This document shows, piece by piece, positions 10,746 to 19,405 of a DNA stretch of 64,000 nucleotides. The DNA comes from Variovorax sp. (GTDB lineage: Bacteria > Pseudomonadota > Gammaproteobacteria > Burkholderiales > Burkholderiaceae_C). Location: contig JAGIAI010000014.1 in the NCBI GenBank assembly GCA_017744935.1, forward strand, positions 1-64,000, read 5' to 3'. Each line of letters begins with the position of its first letter. The stretch's first letter is position 1. The notes beneath the pieces were generated by a model. The model searched no databases, had not been told where the DNA came from, and worked only from the letters and a program-made list of their open reading frames with translations. A program made the position numbers and the translations under genes.

Positions 10746-10765
10746 AAAAATGGCCCCCGCGGGCC
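10746..10765 (-). promoter_or_regulatory. Terminator-like hairpin in the leader of the ABC importer operon
   Basis: On the minus strand GGCCC (10765-10761) and GGGCC (10756-10752) enclose a 4-nt loop and run into ATTTTTG. This would end transcription about 20-30 nt before the substrate-binding protein start, so it may be an attenuator. No obvious antiterminator or leader peptide was identified. Confidence 0.4.
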
Positions 10766-10802
10766 GCCTTCAGCTTATCGCGTGGTCATCAATGGCCGGA
10801 TC

Positions 10803-10814
10803 GGTACAAGTACC
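10803..10814. promoter_or_regulatory. Inverted repeat GGTAC-AA-GTACC upstream of zwf
   Basis: A perfect 5-bp inverted repeat with a 2-bp spacer lies 52 bp before the zwf start, in the divergent promoter region it shares with the ABC importer. It has the size of a small operator. It does not match the HexR-type consensus known for zwf in pseudomonads, so the regulator is unknown. Confidence 0.3.
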
Positions 10815-10865
10815 ATTCGCTGGCAAGCTTCATGCTCGCGCCTTCGCAACCCTAGGGATGTATCC

Positions 10866-12335
10866 ATGAGTTTCGATCTCGTACTTTTTGGCGGCACCGG
10901 CGACCTCGCATGGCGAAAGCTGATGCCTGCTCTTTTCCAGGCATTCCGGCACGGGACGCTGCCCGAGGGGGGTCGCATCATCGGTGTCGCGCGCGACGAT
11001 TTGGACGATGACGCCTATCGCAATCTGATCCAGGACCGCTTCAACGCGGTCGAAGGCGCCAAACGCCCCTCGGCCGAAGAGTTCAAGAAATTCGCGTCCC
11101 TGCTCGACTACCTGCGCATGGATCTTTCGCAACCGGCGGATTACGAAAAACTTTCCCAGGTGTTGAAGGCGCGCAACGCCAACGTGGTCGTGATGTACCT
11201 TGCAACCGCACCGGCACTTTTCACGCAGGTGGTCGAACAGATCGCCGCAGCCGGTCTCAACGGCGACCACACGCGCGTGGTTCTCGAGAAACCGCTGGGC
11301 CACGACCTGGCATCCAATCGCGCAATCAACAGCGCGGTGCGCAAGGTGCTTGCCGAGCACCAGGTGTTCCGCATCGACCACTACCTCGGCAAGCCTTCGG
11401 TGCAGAACCTGTTCGCGATGCGCTTCGGCAATGCGCTGTTCGAGCCCATCTGGCGCCGCGAGCACATCGCCAACATCCAGATCACGATCGCTGAAGATCT
11501 CGGCGTGGAGAAGCGCGGGGCCTTCTACGACCAGACCGGCGCACTGCGTGACATGGTGCAGAACCACGCGCTGCAACTGGTCTGCGCGGTCGGCATGGAG
11601 CCGCCGATCAACGCGCACGCCGACGCGATCCGCGACGAGAAGCTCAAGGTGCTGCGCGCACTCAAGCCATGGACCGCGGAGTCCATCGGGATGCACGCGA
11701 TCCGCGGCCAGTACACCGCGGGCACCGCCTATGGCGAGCGCGTACAGGGCTATCGCGAGGAACCCGGCGTCGACCCAGACAGCAGGACCGAAACCTTCGT
11801 CGCGCTGCGCACCGAGATCGCCAACTGGCGCTGGGCCGGCGTACCCCTCTACATCCGCACCGGCAAGCGGCTCGCATCGCGCGACGCGCGCATCGAAGTG
11901 AGCTTCCGGCAAACGCCGCATGCCATCTTCCGCGCACCGGCGAATTCGGTGAACAAGCTGGTCATCAACCTGCAGCCCAAGGACGGACTGGAGCTTCACA
12001 TGCTCGCACAGGCGCAGGACAATCGGCAGCGCAACGGCAATCGCCATGCGGGGCCACAGCTCGCGCCGGTACAGCTCGACCTCGACTTCGACAAGCGCTT
12101 CGGCTCGGAGCGCGTGGGGGCGTATGAACGCCTGCTGCTCGACGTGATCGACGGACGCTTGAATCTCTTCGTGCGCAGCGACGAGCAGGAAGAAGCGTGG
12201 CGCTGGGTCGAGCCGCTGATCGAGAGCTGGAATTCGGACGGTGCACCGCGCCCCTATGCCGCTGGCACCTGGGGCCCGAGCGCTTCGAGCGCGATGATCG
12301 CTCGCGACGGCTACGCCTGGGGGGAGGAACAATGA
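10866..12335 (+). CDS. zwf: Glucose-6-phosphate 1-dehydrogenase
   Basis: It oxidises glucose-6-phosphate to 6-phosphogluconolactone with NAD(P), feeding the Entner-Doudoroff and pentose phosphate routes. The 489-residue protein has the nucleotide-binding GGTGDLAWRKL (9-19), the active-site motif RIDHYLGK (169-176) and LEKPLGHDLASN. The start at 10866 gives the family N terminus (MSFDLVLFGGTGDL); the open frame upstream to 10653 is not supported. An interspersed repeat begins just past its stop. Confidence 0.97.
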   Translation: MSFDLVLFGGTGDLAWRKLMPALFQAFRHGTLPEGGRIIGVARDDLDDDAYRNLIQDRFNAVEGAKRPSAEEFKKFASLLDYLRMDLSQPADYEKLSQVLKARNANVVVMYLATAPALFTQVVEQIAAAGLNGDHTRVVLEKPLGHDLASNRAINSAVRKVLAEHQVFRIDHYLGKPSVQNLFAMRFGNALFEPIWRREHIANIQITIAEDLGVEKRGAFYDQTGALRDMVQNHALQLVCAVGMEPPINAHADAIRDEKLKVLRALKPWTAESIGMHAIRGQYTAGTAYGERVQGYREEPGVDPDSRTETFVALRTEIANWRWAGVPLYIRTGKRLASRDARIEVSFRQTPHAIFRAPANSVNKLVINLQPKDGLELHMLAQAQDNRQRNGNRHAGPQLAPVQLDLDFDKRFGSERVGAYERLLLDVIDGRLNLFVRSDEQEEAWRWVEPLIESWNSDGAPRPYAAGTWGPSASSAMIARDGYAWGEEQ

Positions 12336-12338
12336 CCG

Positions 12339-12403
12339 CAGGCTGCGCGCACTTCGTGTCGCTTCGCCAACCCCCTGATAGGGGGCGCCGCCAGCGGCCC
12401 GGC
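12339..12403 (+). repeat. Interspersed palindromic repeat, copy A
   Basis: The 65-bp stretch contains GCGCACTTCGTGTCGCT, then a hairpin ACCCCCT-gat-AGGGGG (ACCCCCT starting at 12370), then CCAGCGGCCCGGC. It matches the reverse complement of 61376-61436 with only a few differences. It fills most of the gap between zwf and the convergent peptide-transport operon, where it could also act as a bidirectional 3' hairpin. Confidence 0.85.
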
Positions 12404-12414
12404 AAAGATTCGCC

Positions 12415-13407
12415 CTAGGCTCTTCCTTCCTCTACTGCGTGGCAGGCGACCTGCACGCCGCGCAATGAGAGGAGCGGCGGCCGCTCGATCTTGCAGCGCT
12501 CGTTGGCGAGCGGGCATCGCGGGTGGAAGGTGCAGCCTGTCGGCGGATTGAGGGGATTCGGCACCTCACCCTGCACTGGCGTGCGCGAGCGGCCGACGTG
12601 CTTCATCTGCGGGATCGCATCGAGCAGCATGCGGGTGTACGGATGCTGCGGCGATTCGAAGAGCTTCTGCTTGTCCGCGAGTTCGACCAGCCGTCCGAGA
12701 TACATCACGCCCACCTGGTCCGCCACATGCCGCACCACCGCGAGGTTGTGCGAGATGAAGAGATAGGTCAGGCCTTGCTGCCGCTGCAGGTCTTTCATGA
12801 TGTTGAGCACTTGCGCCTGCACGCTCACGTCAAGTGCGGACGTCGGCTCGTCGCAGACCAGGAACTCGGGCTGCGTCGCGAGCGCTCGGGCGATCGAGAT
12901 GCGCTGCCGCTGTCCACCCGAGAACTGGTGCGGGTACTTCACCATGTCGGCAGGGCTGAGGCCCACGGACTTCAGCAGTTCGCCGACCCGCGCCTTGAGT
13001 TCCGGGCCTTCCTTCAGGATGCCGTGCTCCCGCAAGGGCTCACCGATGATGGCTTCGACCGTCCAGCGCGGGTTGAGGCTGGCGTAGGGGTCCTGGAAGA
13101 TCATCTGGATGCGCCGCCGCAGCGCGCGGCCACCAGGGGTCTTGTAGGCCGCATGCACATCCTGCCCGTCGAAGTGCATGCCGCCGCGCGAAGGCTCGTA
13201 CAGGCCCACCAGCAGCCGCGCGACAGTGCTCTTGCCGCAACCGGATTCGCCGACGAGCGCCATCGTCTTGCCGCGCTCGATCGTGAAGCTCACGCCGTCG
13301 ACGGCGCGCAGCAGCACGCGCGGCTTACGCTCCAGCACACGGTTGAGCCAGGGCGGCGAAACGTCGAAGTTCTTGGCCAGATCGTTGGCCTGCACCAATG
13401 CGCTCAT
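12415..13407 (-). CDS. Peptide ABC transporter ATP-binding protein, DppF/OppF type
   Basis: It is the second ATPase of the peptide importer. The 330-residue protein has Walker [10 protein letters not shown], Walker [13 protein letters not shown], the signature FSGGQRQR and the C-terminal oligopeptide-transporter extension with [14 protein letters not shown], a Cys motif that often carries an Fe-S cluster in Dpp/Opp ATPases. The start at 13407 ([14 protein letters not shown]) overlaps the OppD-type stop by ATGA. It is the last gene of the operon. Confidence 0.93.
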   Translation of the reverse strand: MSALVQANDLAKNFDVSPPWLNRVLERKPRVLLRAVDGVSFTIERGKTMALVGESGCGKSTVARLLVGLYEPSRGGMHFDGQDVHAAYKTPGGRALRRRIQMIFQDPYASLNPRWTVEAIIGEPLREHGILKEGPELKARVGELLKSVGLSPADMVKYPHQFSGGQRQRISIARALATQPEFLVCDEPTSALDVSVQAQVLNIMKDLQRQQGLTYLFISHNLAVVRHVADQVGVMYLGRLVELADKQKLFESPQHPYTRMLLDAIPQMKHVGRSRTPVQGEVPNPLNPPTGCTFHPRCPLANERCKIERPPLLSLRGVQVACHAVEEGRA

Positions 13408-14387
13408 GCGGCTTCCCCGTAGGCCGGCGCGGCCTCGTGTAACCAGCAGGCGGCCCGCGTGGCGCCGGCGTTCATCAAGTCCGGGCGATCGATCCGGCAA
13501 CGATCGAAGACGCGCGGGCAGCGCGGATTGAACGCGCAGCCCGTCGGGATCGCATTGAGACGCGGCATGGCGCCGTCGATCTGGTTGAGGCGTTCGCGGT
13601 CCATCGTCATATCCGGGATCGAAGCCATCAGGCCCGAGGTGTAGGGATGCGCAGGCTGGTGGATCACCTCCTGCACGGGCCCGATCTCCGCGATGCGGCC
13701 GGCGTACATCACCGCCACGCGGTCGCAGGTTTCGGCGATCACGCCCATGTCGTGCGTGATCAGCATCACCGCCGCGCCACGCTCTTTGCAGATGCCCTTG
13801 AGCAACTGGATGATCTGAGCCTGGATCGACACGTCCAGCGCAGTGGTCGGCTCGTCCGCCACGATCAGCTTGGGCTCGGCCGCGAGCGCCAGAGCGATCA
13901 CCACGCGCTGCCGCATCCCGCCGGAGAACTGGTGCGGGTAGTGGTCGATGCGCTGCGCGGCGCCGGGGATGCCGGTGTCTTCGAGCAATCCGATCGCACG
14001 CCGCCGCGCCTCCTGCTCACTGACTGGAAGGTGCGTGCGGATGGTCTCCGTGAGCTGCCTTCCGATCGTGTAGAGCGGATTCAACGAGGTCAGCGGGTCT
14101 TGGAAGATCGCCCCGATCTTGCGGCCACGGATATGCCGCATCGCCTCGTTTCGGAGGTTGTCGATACGCTGGCCTTCGAGGCGGATCTCGCCACCGGCCA
14201 CGCGGCCAGGAGGCTCCAGCAGGCCGATGATGGCCGCGCCGGTGAGCGACTTGCCCGCGCCGGATTCGCCGACGACACCAAGGATTTCGCCGGGCGCGAT
14301 GTCGAAGGAGATGTCATCCAGCGCACGCAGCGTGCCGTGCCGATGCGGAAACTCGACGACGAGGTTGCTGACTTGAAGAAGGCTCAT
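13404..14387 (-). CDS. Peptide ABC transporter ATP-binding protein, DppD/OppD type
   Basis: The 327-residue protein has Walker A GESGAGKS, the signature FSGGMRQR, Walker [13 protein letters not shown] and the Cys-containing C-terminal motif [14 protein letters not shown]. It pairs with the OppF-type ATPase to power dipeptide or oligopeptide import. It lies 16 bp after the DppC-type permease gene. Confidence 0.93.
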   Translation of the reverse strand: MSLLQVSNLVVEFPHRHGTLRALDDISFDIAPGEILGVVGESGAGKSLTGAAIIGLLEPPGRVAGGEIRLEGQRIDNLRNEAMRHIRGRKIGAIFQDPLTSLNPLYTIGRQLTETIRTHLPVSEQEARRRAIGLLEDTGIPGAAQRIDHYPHQFSGGMRQRVVIALALAAEPKLIVADEPTTALDVSIQAQIIQLLKGICKERGAAVMLITHDMGVIAETCDRVAVMYAGRIAEIGPVQEVIHQPAHPYTSGLMASIPDMTMDRERLNQIDGAMPRLNAIPTGCAFNPRCPRVFDRCRIDRPDLMNAGATRAACWLHEAAPAYGEAA

Positions 14388-14403
14388 TCGATCGGCTCCA
14401 GGC

Positions 14404-15315
14404 TCAGCGCAAACGGGGGTTCAGCGCATCGCGCAGCCAGTCGCCCAGGAGGTTCACACTGAGGGCGATCAGAACGAGCATGAGCCCCGGGAAGACGGTG
14501 ATCCACCATTCGCCCGAGAACAGGTAGTCCCGCCCCGTGTTGATCAGCGTCCCCAGCGAGGGCGATGTCGGCGGCACGCCTACGCCGAGAAAAGACAGCG
14601 TGGCCTCCGTGATGATCGCGGTGGCGACGTGGATCGTCGCCAGGACCATCACCGGCCCCATTACGTTGGGCAGCACGTGCCGCAGCATGATGCGCCCGGG
14701 CGGCACGCCGGTGACGCGCGCGGCCTGCACGTATTCCTTGTGACGCTCGACGAGCGTGGAGCCCCGCACCGTGCGTGCGTACTGCACCCAGCCTGCGAGC
14801 GTGATCGAGATGATGAGCACGCCAAAGGCCAGCGAGCCGTGCGCGTCGGGAAAGAGCGCGCGCCCGATGCCGGCAATGAGCAACGCGATCAGGATCGGCG
14901 GAAACGACAGCATCACATCGCACAGCCGCATCAGGAAGGCGTCGAGCCATCCGCCGAAAAAGCCCGCGCACAAGCCGAGCACCACGCCAACCAGCACGGA
15001 GAGCACCACCGACACCAACCCCACCACGAGCGAGATTCGCGCGCCGTACATCAGCGCGGAGAGGATGTCGCGCCCCTGGTCATCGGTTCCGAGCAAGAAC
15101 TTGGTGGTGCCTTCGGCGCTCCACGCGGGCGGCAGTCGCGCATCACCCAGTTCGAGCACCGCGAGATTGAAAGGGTCGTGCGGCGACACCCAGTTGGCAA
15201 AAACCGCACAGAAGACGCAGACGAAGGCGATCACCGCCGCGAGCATCGCCACGGGCGAGCTACGGAAACTGTGGCCGACATCGCTGTCGAGCCAGCGCGC
15301 AATTCTCTTGTTCAT
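14404..15315 (-). CDS. Peptide ABC transporter permease, DppC type
   Basis: The 303-residue inner-membrane protein begins with a short cytoplasmic tail and a first helix (about 20-43), then the DppC-family N domain (VSPHDPFN, LGTDDQGRDILSALMYGARISL). About five further helices follow, with an EAA-type loop (EYVQAARVTGVPPGRIMLRHVLPN). It partners the DppB-type permease at the head of the operon but is separated from the binding-protein gene by a terminator. Confidence 0.93.
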   Translation of the reverse strand: MNKRIARWLDSDVGHSFRSSPVAMLAAVIAFVCVFCAVFANWVSPHDPFNLAVLELGDARLPPAWSAEGTTKFLLGTDDQGRDILSALMYGARISLVVGLVSVVLSVLVGVVLGLCAGFFGGWLDAFLMRLCDVMLSFPPILIALLIAGIGRALFPDAHGSLAFGVLIISITLAGWVQYARTVRGSTLVERHKEYVQAARVTGVPPGRIMLRHVLPNVMGPVMVLATIHVATAIITEATLSFLGVGVPPTSPSLGTLINTGRDYLFSGEWWITVFPGLMLVLIALSVNLLGDWLRDALNPRLR

Positions 15316-15326
15316 CGTGGAAACGG

Positions 15327-15356
15327 AAAAAAGCGGGGCCCGCCGCGGCGGGCCCC
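15327..15356 (-). terminator. Intra-operon Rho-independent terminator after the peptide-binding protein gene
   Basis: Bases 15335-15356 are a perfect 22-bp palindrome of G and C only, forming a stem of about nine pairs. On the minus strand six T residues follow at once (15332-15327). It lies in the 62-bp gap between the binding-protein stop and the DppC start, where it should let only part of transcription pass to the permease and ATPases. Confidence 0.85.
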
Positions 15357-15377
15357 AGTCGCACGGTCATCCAGCCA

Positions 15378-16970
15378 TCAGGGTTGCTGGGGCTTGATGC
15401 TCATCCACTTGAACATCATGAAGTTGTCGGCGAGCTGCGTGAGCTCCACCTTCTTGCTCACGCCCCAGGCGAGCGACTGCTGATGCAGTGGCAGATGGCC
15501 AACGTCGTCCGCGTGGATCTTGAAGGCCTCCTTGATCATCTCGTCACGCTTCGCCTTGTCGGTCTCGGACTGGATCTTCCGGGTCAGCTCGTCGAGCTTC
15601 GGATTGCAGTAAGAGCCGAGGTTGAACTGGCCGGTGCCCTTGTCGTCCGGACAGGCCATCAGCGAGCTCAGCGCGTTGTGCGCGTCGTAGGTGGTCGGCG
15701 TCCAGCCCAGCATGTAGAAGCTGGTGTCGCGGCGCAGCACCTTCGGGAAGTAGCTGCCCTTCGTCTCGGCCACCAGGTTGATCTTGACGCCGATGCGCGC
15801 GAGGCCGGCAGCAACGCCCTGGCAGATCTGCGCGTCGTTCACGTAGCGGTCGTTCGGGCAGTTCATCGACACTTCGAAGCCGTTCGGGTAGCCCGCGTCG
15901 GCCAGCAGCTTCTTGGCTGCATCGATGTCGTAGGGCAGGCGCTTGTCCTGTTCCGCGGTCCAGCCGTTGATGCCGGGACCGACCATCAGCGCCGTCGGAC
16001 GCGATGCGCCGCGCATGACGGTGCGCTGGATGCCGGCGATGTCGATGGCCTGGTAGAAGGCCTGGCGAACGCGCTTGTCCTTGAAGGGGTTCTTGCCCTT
16101 CACGTTCGAGTAGAGCAACTCGTCGCGCTTCTGGTCCATGCCCAGGAAGATCGTGCGCAGTTCGGGGCCGGTGATCACGCGTGCGTTCGGGCTCGAATTG
16201 ATGCGCGCGATGTCCTGCACCGGGACCGGCTCCATCACGTCGACTTCGCCGGAGATGAGTGCGGCAACCCGCGTCGCGGGATTCGCGATCGGCGTGAAGA
16301 CGATCTCCTGCGCATTGCCTTCGATCTTGCCCCAGTAGGTCGGGTTGCGCGTGAACACGGTGCGCACGTCGGGCTGGCGCTCGCGCACGCGGAATGGCCC
16401 GGTGCCGTTGGCCTTGAACGAAGCGGTGTTCTCGACGCCCTTGCGCTTGTCGACCGGCTTGGCGGCGCCGTTCTCCTCGCACCACTTCTTGCTCATGATC
16501 ATGGTCAGCGTGATCACGTCGGGGAGGATCGGGAAGGGGCCGTTGGTTTCGATCTCGACGGCGTGATCGCCGACTTTGCGCACTTCCTTGATGTCGCTCA
16601 GCGTGGCTTTCATGTCGGAGCCGTCGCCCTTCGCACGGGCGAAGGTGAAGACCACGTCGTCGGCGGTGAAAGGCGTGCCGTCATGGAAGGTCACACCTTT
16701 GCGCAGTTCGAAGCGCCACACGTTCGGCGAAGTCTGCTTCCAGCTCGTGGCGAGCAGCGGCGCGAGGCTCAGGTCCTTGTTGCGGCCCACGAGCGGCTCG
16801 TAGGCGTTGGCGGTCACGCTCAGCTGCAGCGATTCGTTGAGCGAGTGCGGGTCGAGCGAAAGTGCGTCCCCCTGGTTCGCGATGCGAATGGTTTGGGCGC
16901 CGGCCACCAGGCTCGTGGCCGCCAGCACGGACAGGATCGCCGCAGCGATCACGTTTTTCTTCAGACTCAT
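15378..16970 (-). CDS. Periplasmic peptide-binding protein, DppA type (SBP family 5)
   Basis: It binds peptides or a related amide in the periplasm. A Sec signal peptide covers about 1-26 (MSLKKNVIAAAILSVLAAT..., cleavage after VAGA). The mature protein has family 5 features: NQGDALSLDPHSLNES at the start, WRFELRKGVTFHDGTPFTADDVVF and the C-terminal HADDVGHLPLHQQSLAW. The 530-residue length is normal. The ATG at 16970 is preceded by GAGGAG at 8 nt; the upstream GTG at 16979 is not. Confidence 0.93.
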   Translation of the reverse strand: MSLKKNVIAAAILSVLAATSLVAGAQTIRIANQGDALSLDPHSLNESLQLSVTANAYEPLVGRNKDLSLAPLLATSWKQTSPNVWRFELRKGVTFHDGTPFTADDVVFTFARAKGDGSDMKATLSDIKEVRKVGDHAVEIETNGPFPILPDVITLTMIMSKKWCEENGAAKPVDKRKGVENTASFKANGTGPFRVRERQPDVRTVFTRNPTYWGKIEGNAQEIVFTPIANPATRVAALISGEVDVMEPVPVQDIARINSSPNARVITGPELRTIFLGMDQKRDELLYSNVKGKNPFKDKRVRQAFYQAIDIAGIQRTVMRGASRPTALMVGPGINGWTAEQDKRLPYDIDAAKKLLADAGYPNGFEVSMNCPNDRYVNDAQICQGVAAGLARIGVKINLVAETKGSYFPKVLRRDTSFYMLGWTPTTYDAHNALSSLMACPDDKGTGQFNLGSYCNPKLDELTRKIQSETDKAKRDEMIKEAFKIHADDVGHLPLHQQSLAWGVSKKVELTQLADNFMMFKWMSIKPQQP

Positions 16971-16999
16971 GAGAAGCACTCCTCTGGGTTAGGAAAGGT

Positions 17000-18253
17000 T
17001 CAAGCGGCCGTCTGGGCCATCTTGCTTCGTGGACTGCCGGCCTCGGCGGCCAGCGGCATGCCCTGCTCGATCAGACCCGCGTGCAGCGCGGCGCCGAGCG
17101 GCAGGATTTCATCGTTGAAGTCGTAGCGGCTGTTGTGCAGGAAAGCGCCGTCCTTCACGTCCTGTCCGATGCGCAAGTAGGCGCCCTTCTTCTTCTGCAG
17201 CATGAAAGAGAAGTCCTCGGCGCCCATGCTGGGCTCCATGTTGCGCTCGACGTTGTGCGCGCCAACCAGCGTTTGCGCGACATCGCCCGCGAACTGCGCC
17301 TCGGGCGCGGTATTGATGGTGGCCGGATAGATGCGCTCGAACTTCACGTGCGCCGTCGCGCCGAAGCCGGCGGCGACGGCCGAGCACAGTTCGGCAAGTC
17401 GGCGCTCGACCTGTTCCTGCACGCGTGAGCTGAAGGTGCGTACGGTACCCACGAGCGTCGCCTTGCCCGGTATCACGGCCATCGCATTGAGATCGCCCGC
17501 CTGCACCGCGCAGACGCTGATCACCGCTGCGTCGATCGGTCGCACATTGCGCGACACGATGCTCTGCACGGCCGTGATGATGTGCGCGGAGACCACCACA
17601 GGATCAACCGTCAGATAGGCGTGTGCGCCATGCCCGCCCTTGCCCGTCACCTCGATCGTGATGCGATCGGCAGCAGCCATCATGGCCCCGCGATTGATGC
17701 CGACGGTGCCGGCCGGCAGCCCCGGCCAGTTGTGCATGGCATAGACCGAATCGACTGGGAAGCGGTCGAAGAGCCCGTCCTCGATCATCACCCGCGCGCC
17801 AGCGAAGCCTTCTTCGCCGGGCTGAAAGATCAACACGGCAGTGCCGTCGAAGTTGCGCGTCTCTGCCAGATAGCGAGCCGCGCCGACGAGCATCGCGGTA
17901 TGGCCGTCGTGCCCGCAGCCGTGCATCAGGCCATTCTTGGCCGAACGCCAGGCGAAGTCGTTGTCCTCGCCCATCGGCAGCGCGTCCATGTCCGCGCGCA
18001 GGCCGATCATGCGTCCGCTCTCGGCCGAACGGCCGCGGATCACACCAACCACCCCGGTCTTGCCGATGCCGGTATGGATCTCGTCGACTCCGCAGGCCCG
18101 CAGGGCCTCGGTCACGCGACCGGACGTGTAGACCTCTTCGAAGCCGAGCTCGGGATGCGCATGAAGATCGCGCCGGAACGCGGTGATCTCTGGATAGAAG
18201 CGCGCAATGTACGCGAAGGCTCTTCCAGAGGCTTGCAAACGTGGTTCAGTCAT
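17000..18253 (-). CDS. M20 family amidohydrolase (hippurate hydrolase-like)
   Basis: It should cleave an amide or N-acyl amino acid. The 417-residue protein has the M20D motifs: GLRADMDALPMGE, HGCGHDGHTAMLVGAA (metal-binding Cys and His), FQPGEEGFAGARVMIEDG (catalytic Glu pair), MHNWPGLPAG and MGAEDFSFML. The start at 18253 (MTEPRLQ) shares a base with the permease stop (TGATG); longer readings are poor. Its place inside a peptide importer operon suggests it hydrolyses the imported compound in the cytoplasm, but the substrate cannot be named. Confidence 0.92.
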   Translation of the reverse strand: MTEPRLQASGRAFAYIARFYPEITAFRRDLHAHPELGFEEVYTSGRVTEALRACGVDEIHTGIGKTGVVGVIRGRSAESGRMIGLRADMDALPMGEDNDFAWRSAKNGLMHGCGHDGHTAMLVGAARYLAETRNFDGTAVLIFQPGEEGFAGARVMIEDGLFDRFPVDSVYAMHNWPGLPAGTVGINRGAMMAAADRITIEVTGKGGHGAHAYLTVDPVVVSAHIITAVQSIVSRNVRPIDAAVISVCAVQAGDLNAMAVIPGKATLVGTVRTFSSRVQEQVERRLAELCSAVAAGFGATAHVKFERIYPATINTAPEAQFAGDVAQTLVGAHNVERNMEPSMGAEDFSFMLQKKKGAYLRIGQDVKDGAFLHNSRYDFNDEILPLGAALHAGLIEQGMPLAAEAGSPRSKMAQTAA

Positions 18254-19233
18254 CAGTGTCCTCCTGCAGTGCCGACACGCAAGCGTGGGTCGACAACGAA
18301 GTAGAGCAGATCGACCACGAGATTGATGACGACGAAGATCAGCGCGATGAGGCAGAGATAGGCAGCCATCACGGGGATGTCCGCGAAGGTCACCGCCTGG
18401 ATGAAGAGCAACCCCATGCCAGGCCATTGAAAGACCGACTCCGTGATGATCGAGAAGGCGATGAGGCCGCCGAGCTGCAGGCCGGTGATGGTCATCACTG
18501 GCACCAGGGTGTTCTTCAGTGCGTGGCCAAAATGGATCGCACGATCAGAAAGCCCACGCGCGCGTGCGAACTTGATGTAGTCGGTGCGCAGCACTTCGAG
18601 CATCTCTGCCCGCACGAGACGCATGATGAGCGTGAGCTGGAAGATCGCAAGCGTTGCCGCTGGGAGCACGATGTGCGTCCACCCATCTGCGCGCAGCAGG
18701 CCGGTGCTCCACCAGCCGAGTCGAACGACTTCGCCGCGGCCGAAGCTGGGCAGCCATCCAAGGAGGACCGCAAAGACGAGGATCAGCAGGATGCCGACCA
18801 GGAAAGGCGGTAGCGACACACCGAGCAGCGACAGCGTCATGAACACCTGGCTCATGAAGCTGCCGCGACGCAACGCGGCGTAGACGCCCATCGGCACGCC
18901 GATCACGAGCGCAAGGATGGCGGCGACCATTGCCAGCTCGAGCGTGGCGGGGAAGCGCTCTGCAATCAGTCGCGACACCTTTGCACCCTGCCGCAAGCTC
19001 AAGCCGAATTCGCCCTGGGATGCATTGACGAGGAAGTGCCAGAACTGGACGAAGAAGGGTTGGTCGAGCCCCAACGAAGCGCGCAACTCGCGGATCTGCT
19101 CGGGCTTGGCGTCCTGTCCGAGCAGGAACACCACCGGGTCACCAACGTACTGGAAAAGAAGGAAGGCGATGAATGCAACCGCGACCATCACGATCACGGC
19201 CTGAATCAGGCGGCGCAGTACGAAAGCGATCAT
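18253..19233 (-). CDS. Peptide ABC transporter permease, DppB type
   Basis: The 326-residue protein has six predicted helices. Family features are the N-terminal RRLIQAVIVMVAVAFIAFLLF helix, then GDPVVFLLG and LRASLGLDQPFFVQFWHFL, and an EAA loop (YIKFARARGLSDRAIHFGHALKN). It is the first gene of the operon DppB, M20 hydrolase, DppA, DppC, DppD, DppF. Confidence 0.93.
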   Translation of the reverse strand: MIAFVLRRLIQAVIVMVAVAFIAFLLFQYVGDPVVFLLGQDAKPEQIRELRASLGLDQPFFVQFWHFLVNASQGEFGLSLRQGAKVSRLIAERFPATLELAMVAAILALVIGVPMGVYAALRRGSFMSQVFMTLSLLGVSLPPFLVGILLILVFAVLLGWLPSFGRGEVVRLGWWSTGLLRADGWTHIVLPAATLAIFQLTLIMRLVRAEMLEVLRTDYIKFARARGLSDRAIHFGHALKNTLVPVMTITGLQLGGLIAFSIITESVFQWPGMGLLFIQAVTFADIPVMAAYLCLIALIFVVINLVVDLLYFVVDPRLRVGTAGGH

Positions 19234-19273
19234 TCAGCGGATGAAGTGTTCATCGATGCTAGCAGGAGCAAGG

Positions 19274-19287
19274 TGCATGCCCATGCA
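19274..19287. promoter_or_regulatory. Inverted repeat TGCATG-cc-CATGCA in the leader of the peptide-transport operon
   Basis: A perfect 6-bp dyad with a 2-bp spacer lies 41 bp upstream of the first gene of the operon. It is a plausible operator, but TGCATG is itself palindromic, so chance occurrence is not excluded. Confidence 0.25.
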
Positions 19288-19332
19288 GGAGTACCCCAGT
19301 GTGGTGCGATGGCACACATCACGACAGCAATG

Positions 19333-19365
19333 AAAAAAGCCACTCGACTTTCGTCGAGTGGCTTT
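19333..19365 (-). terminator. Rho-independent terminator of the porin gene
   Basis: On the minus strand the 10-bp stem AGCCACTCGA/TCGAGTGGCT encloses a 6-nt loop and is followed by six T residues (19338-19333). It lies 40 bp past the porin stop. Confidence 0.92.
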
Positions 19366-19405
19366 CAAGAACTTCCCATTGATGCTGGCTTACGCCAGCG
19401 TCAAA

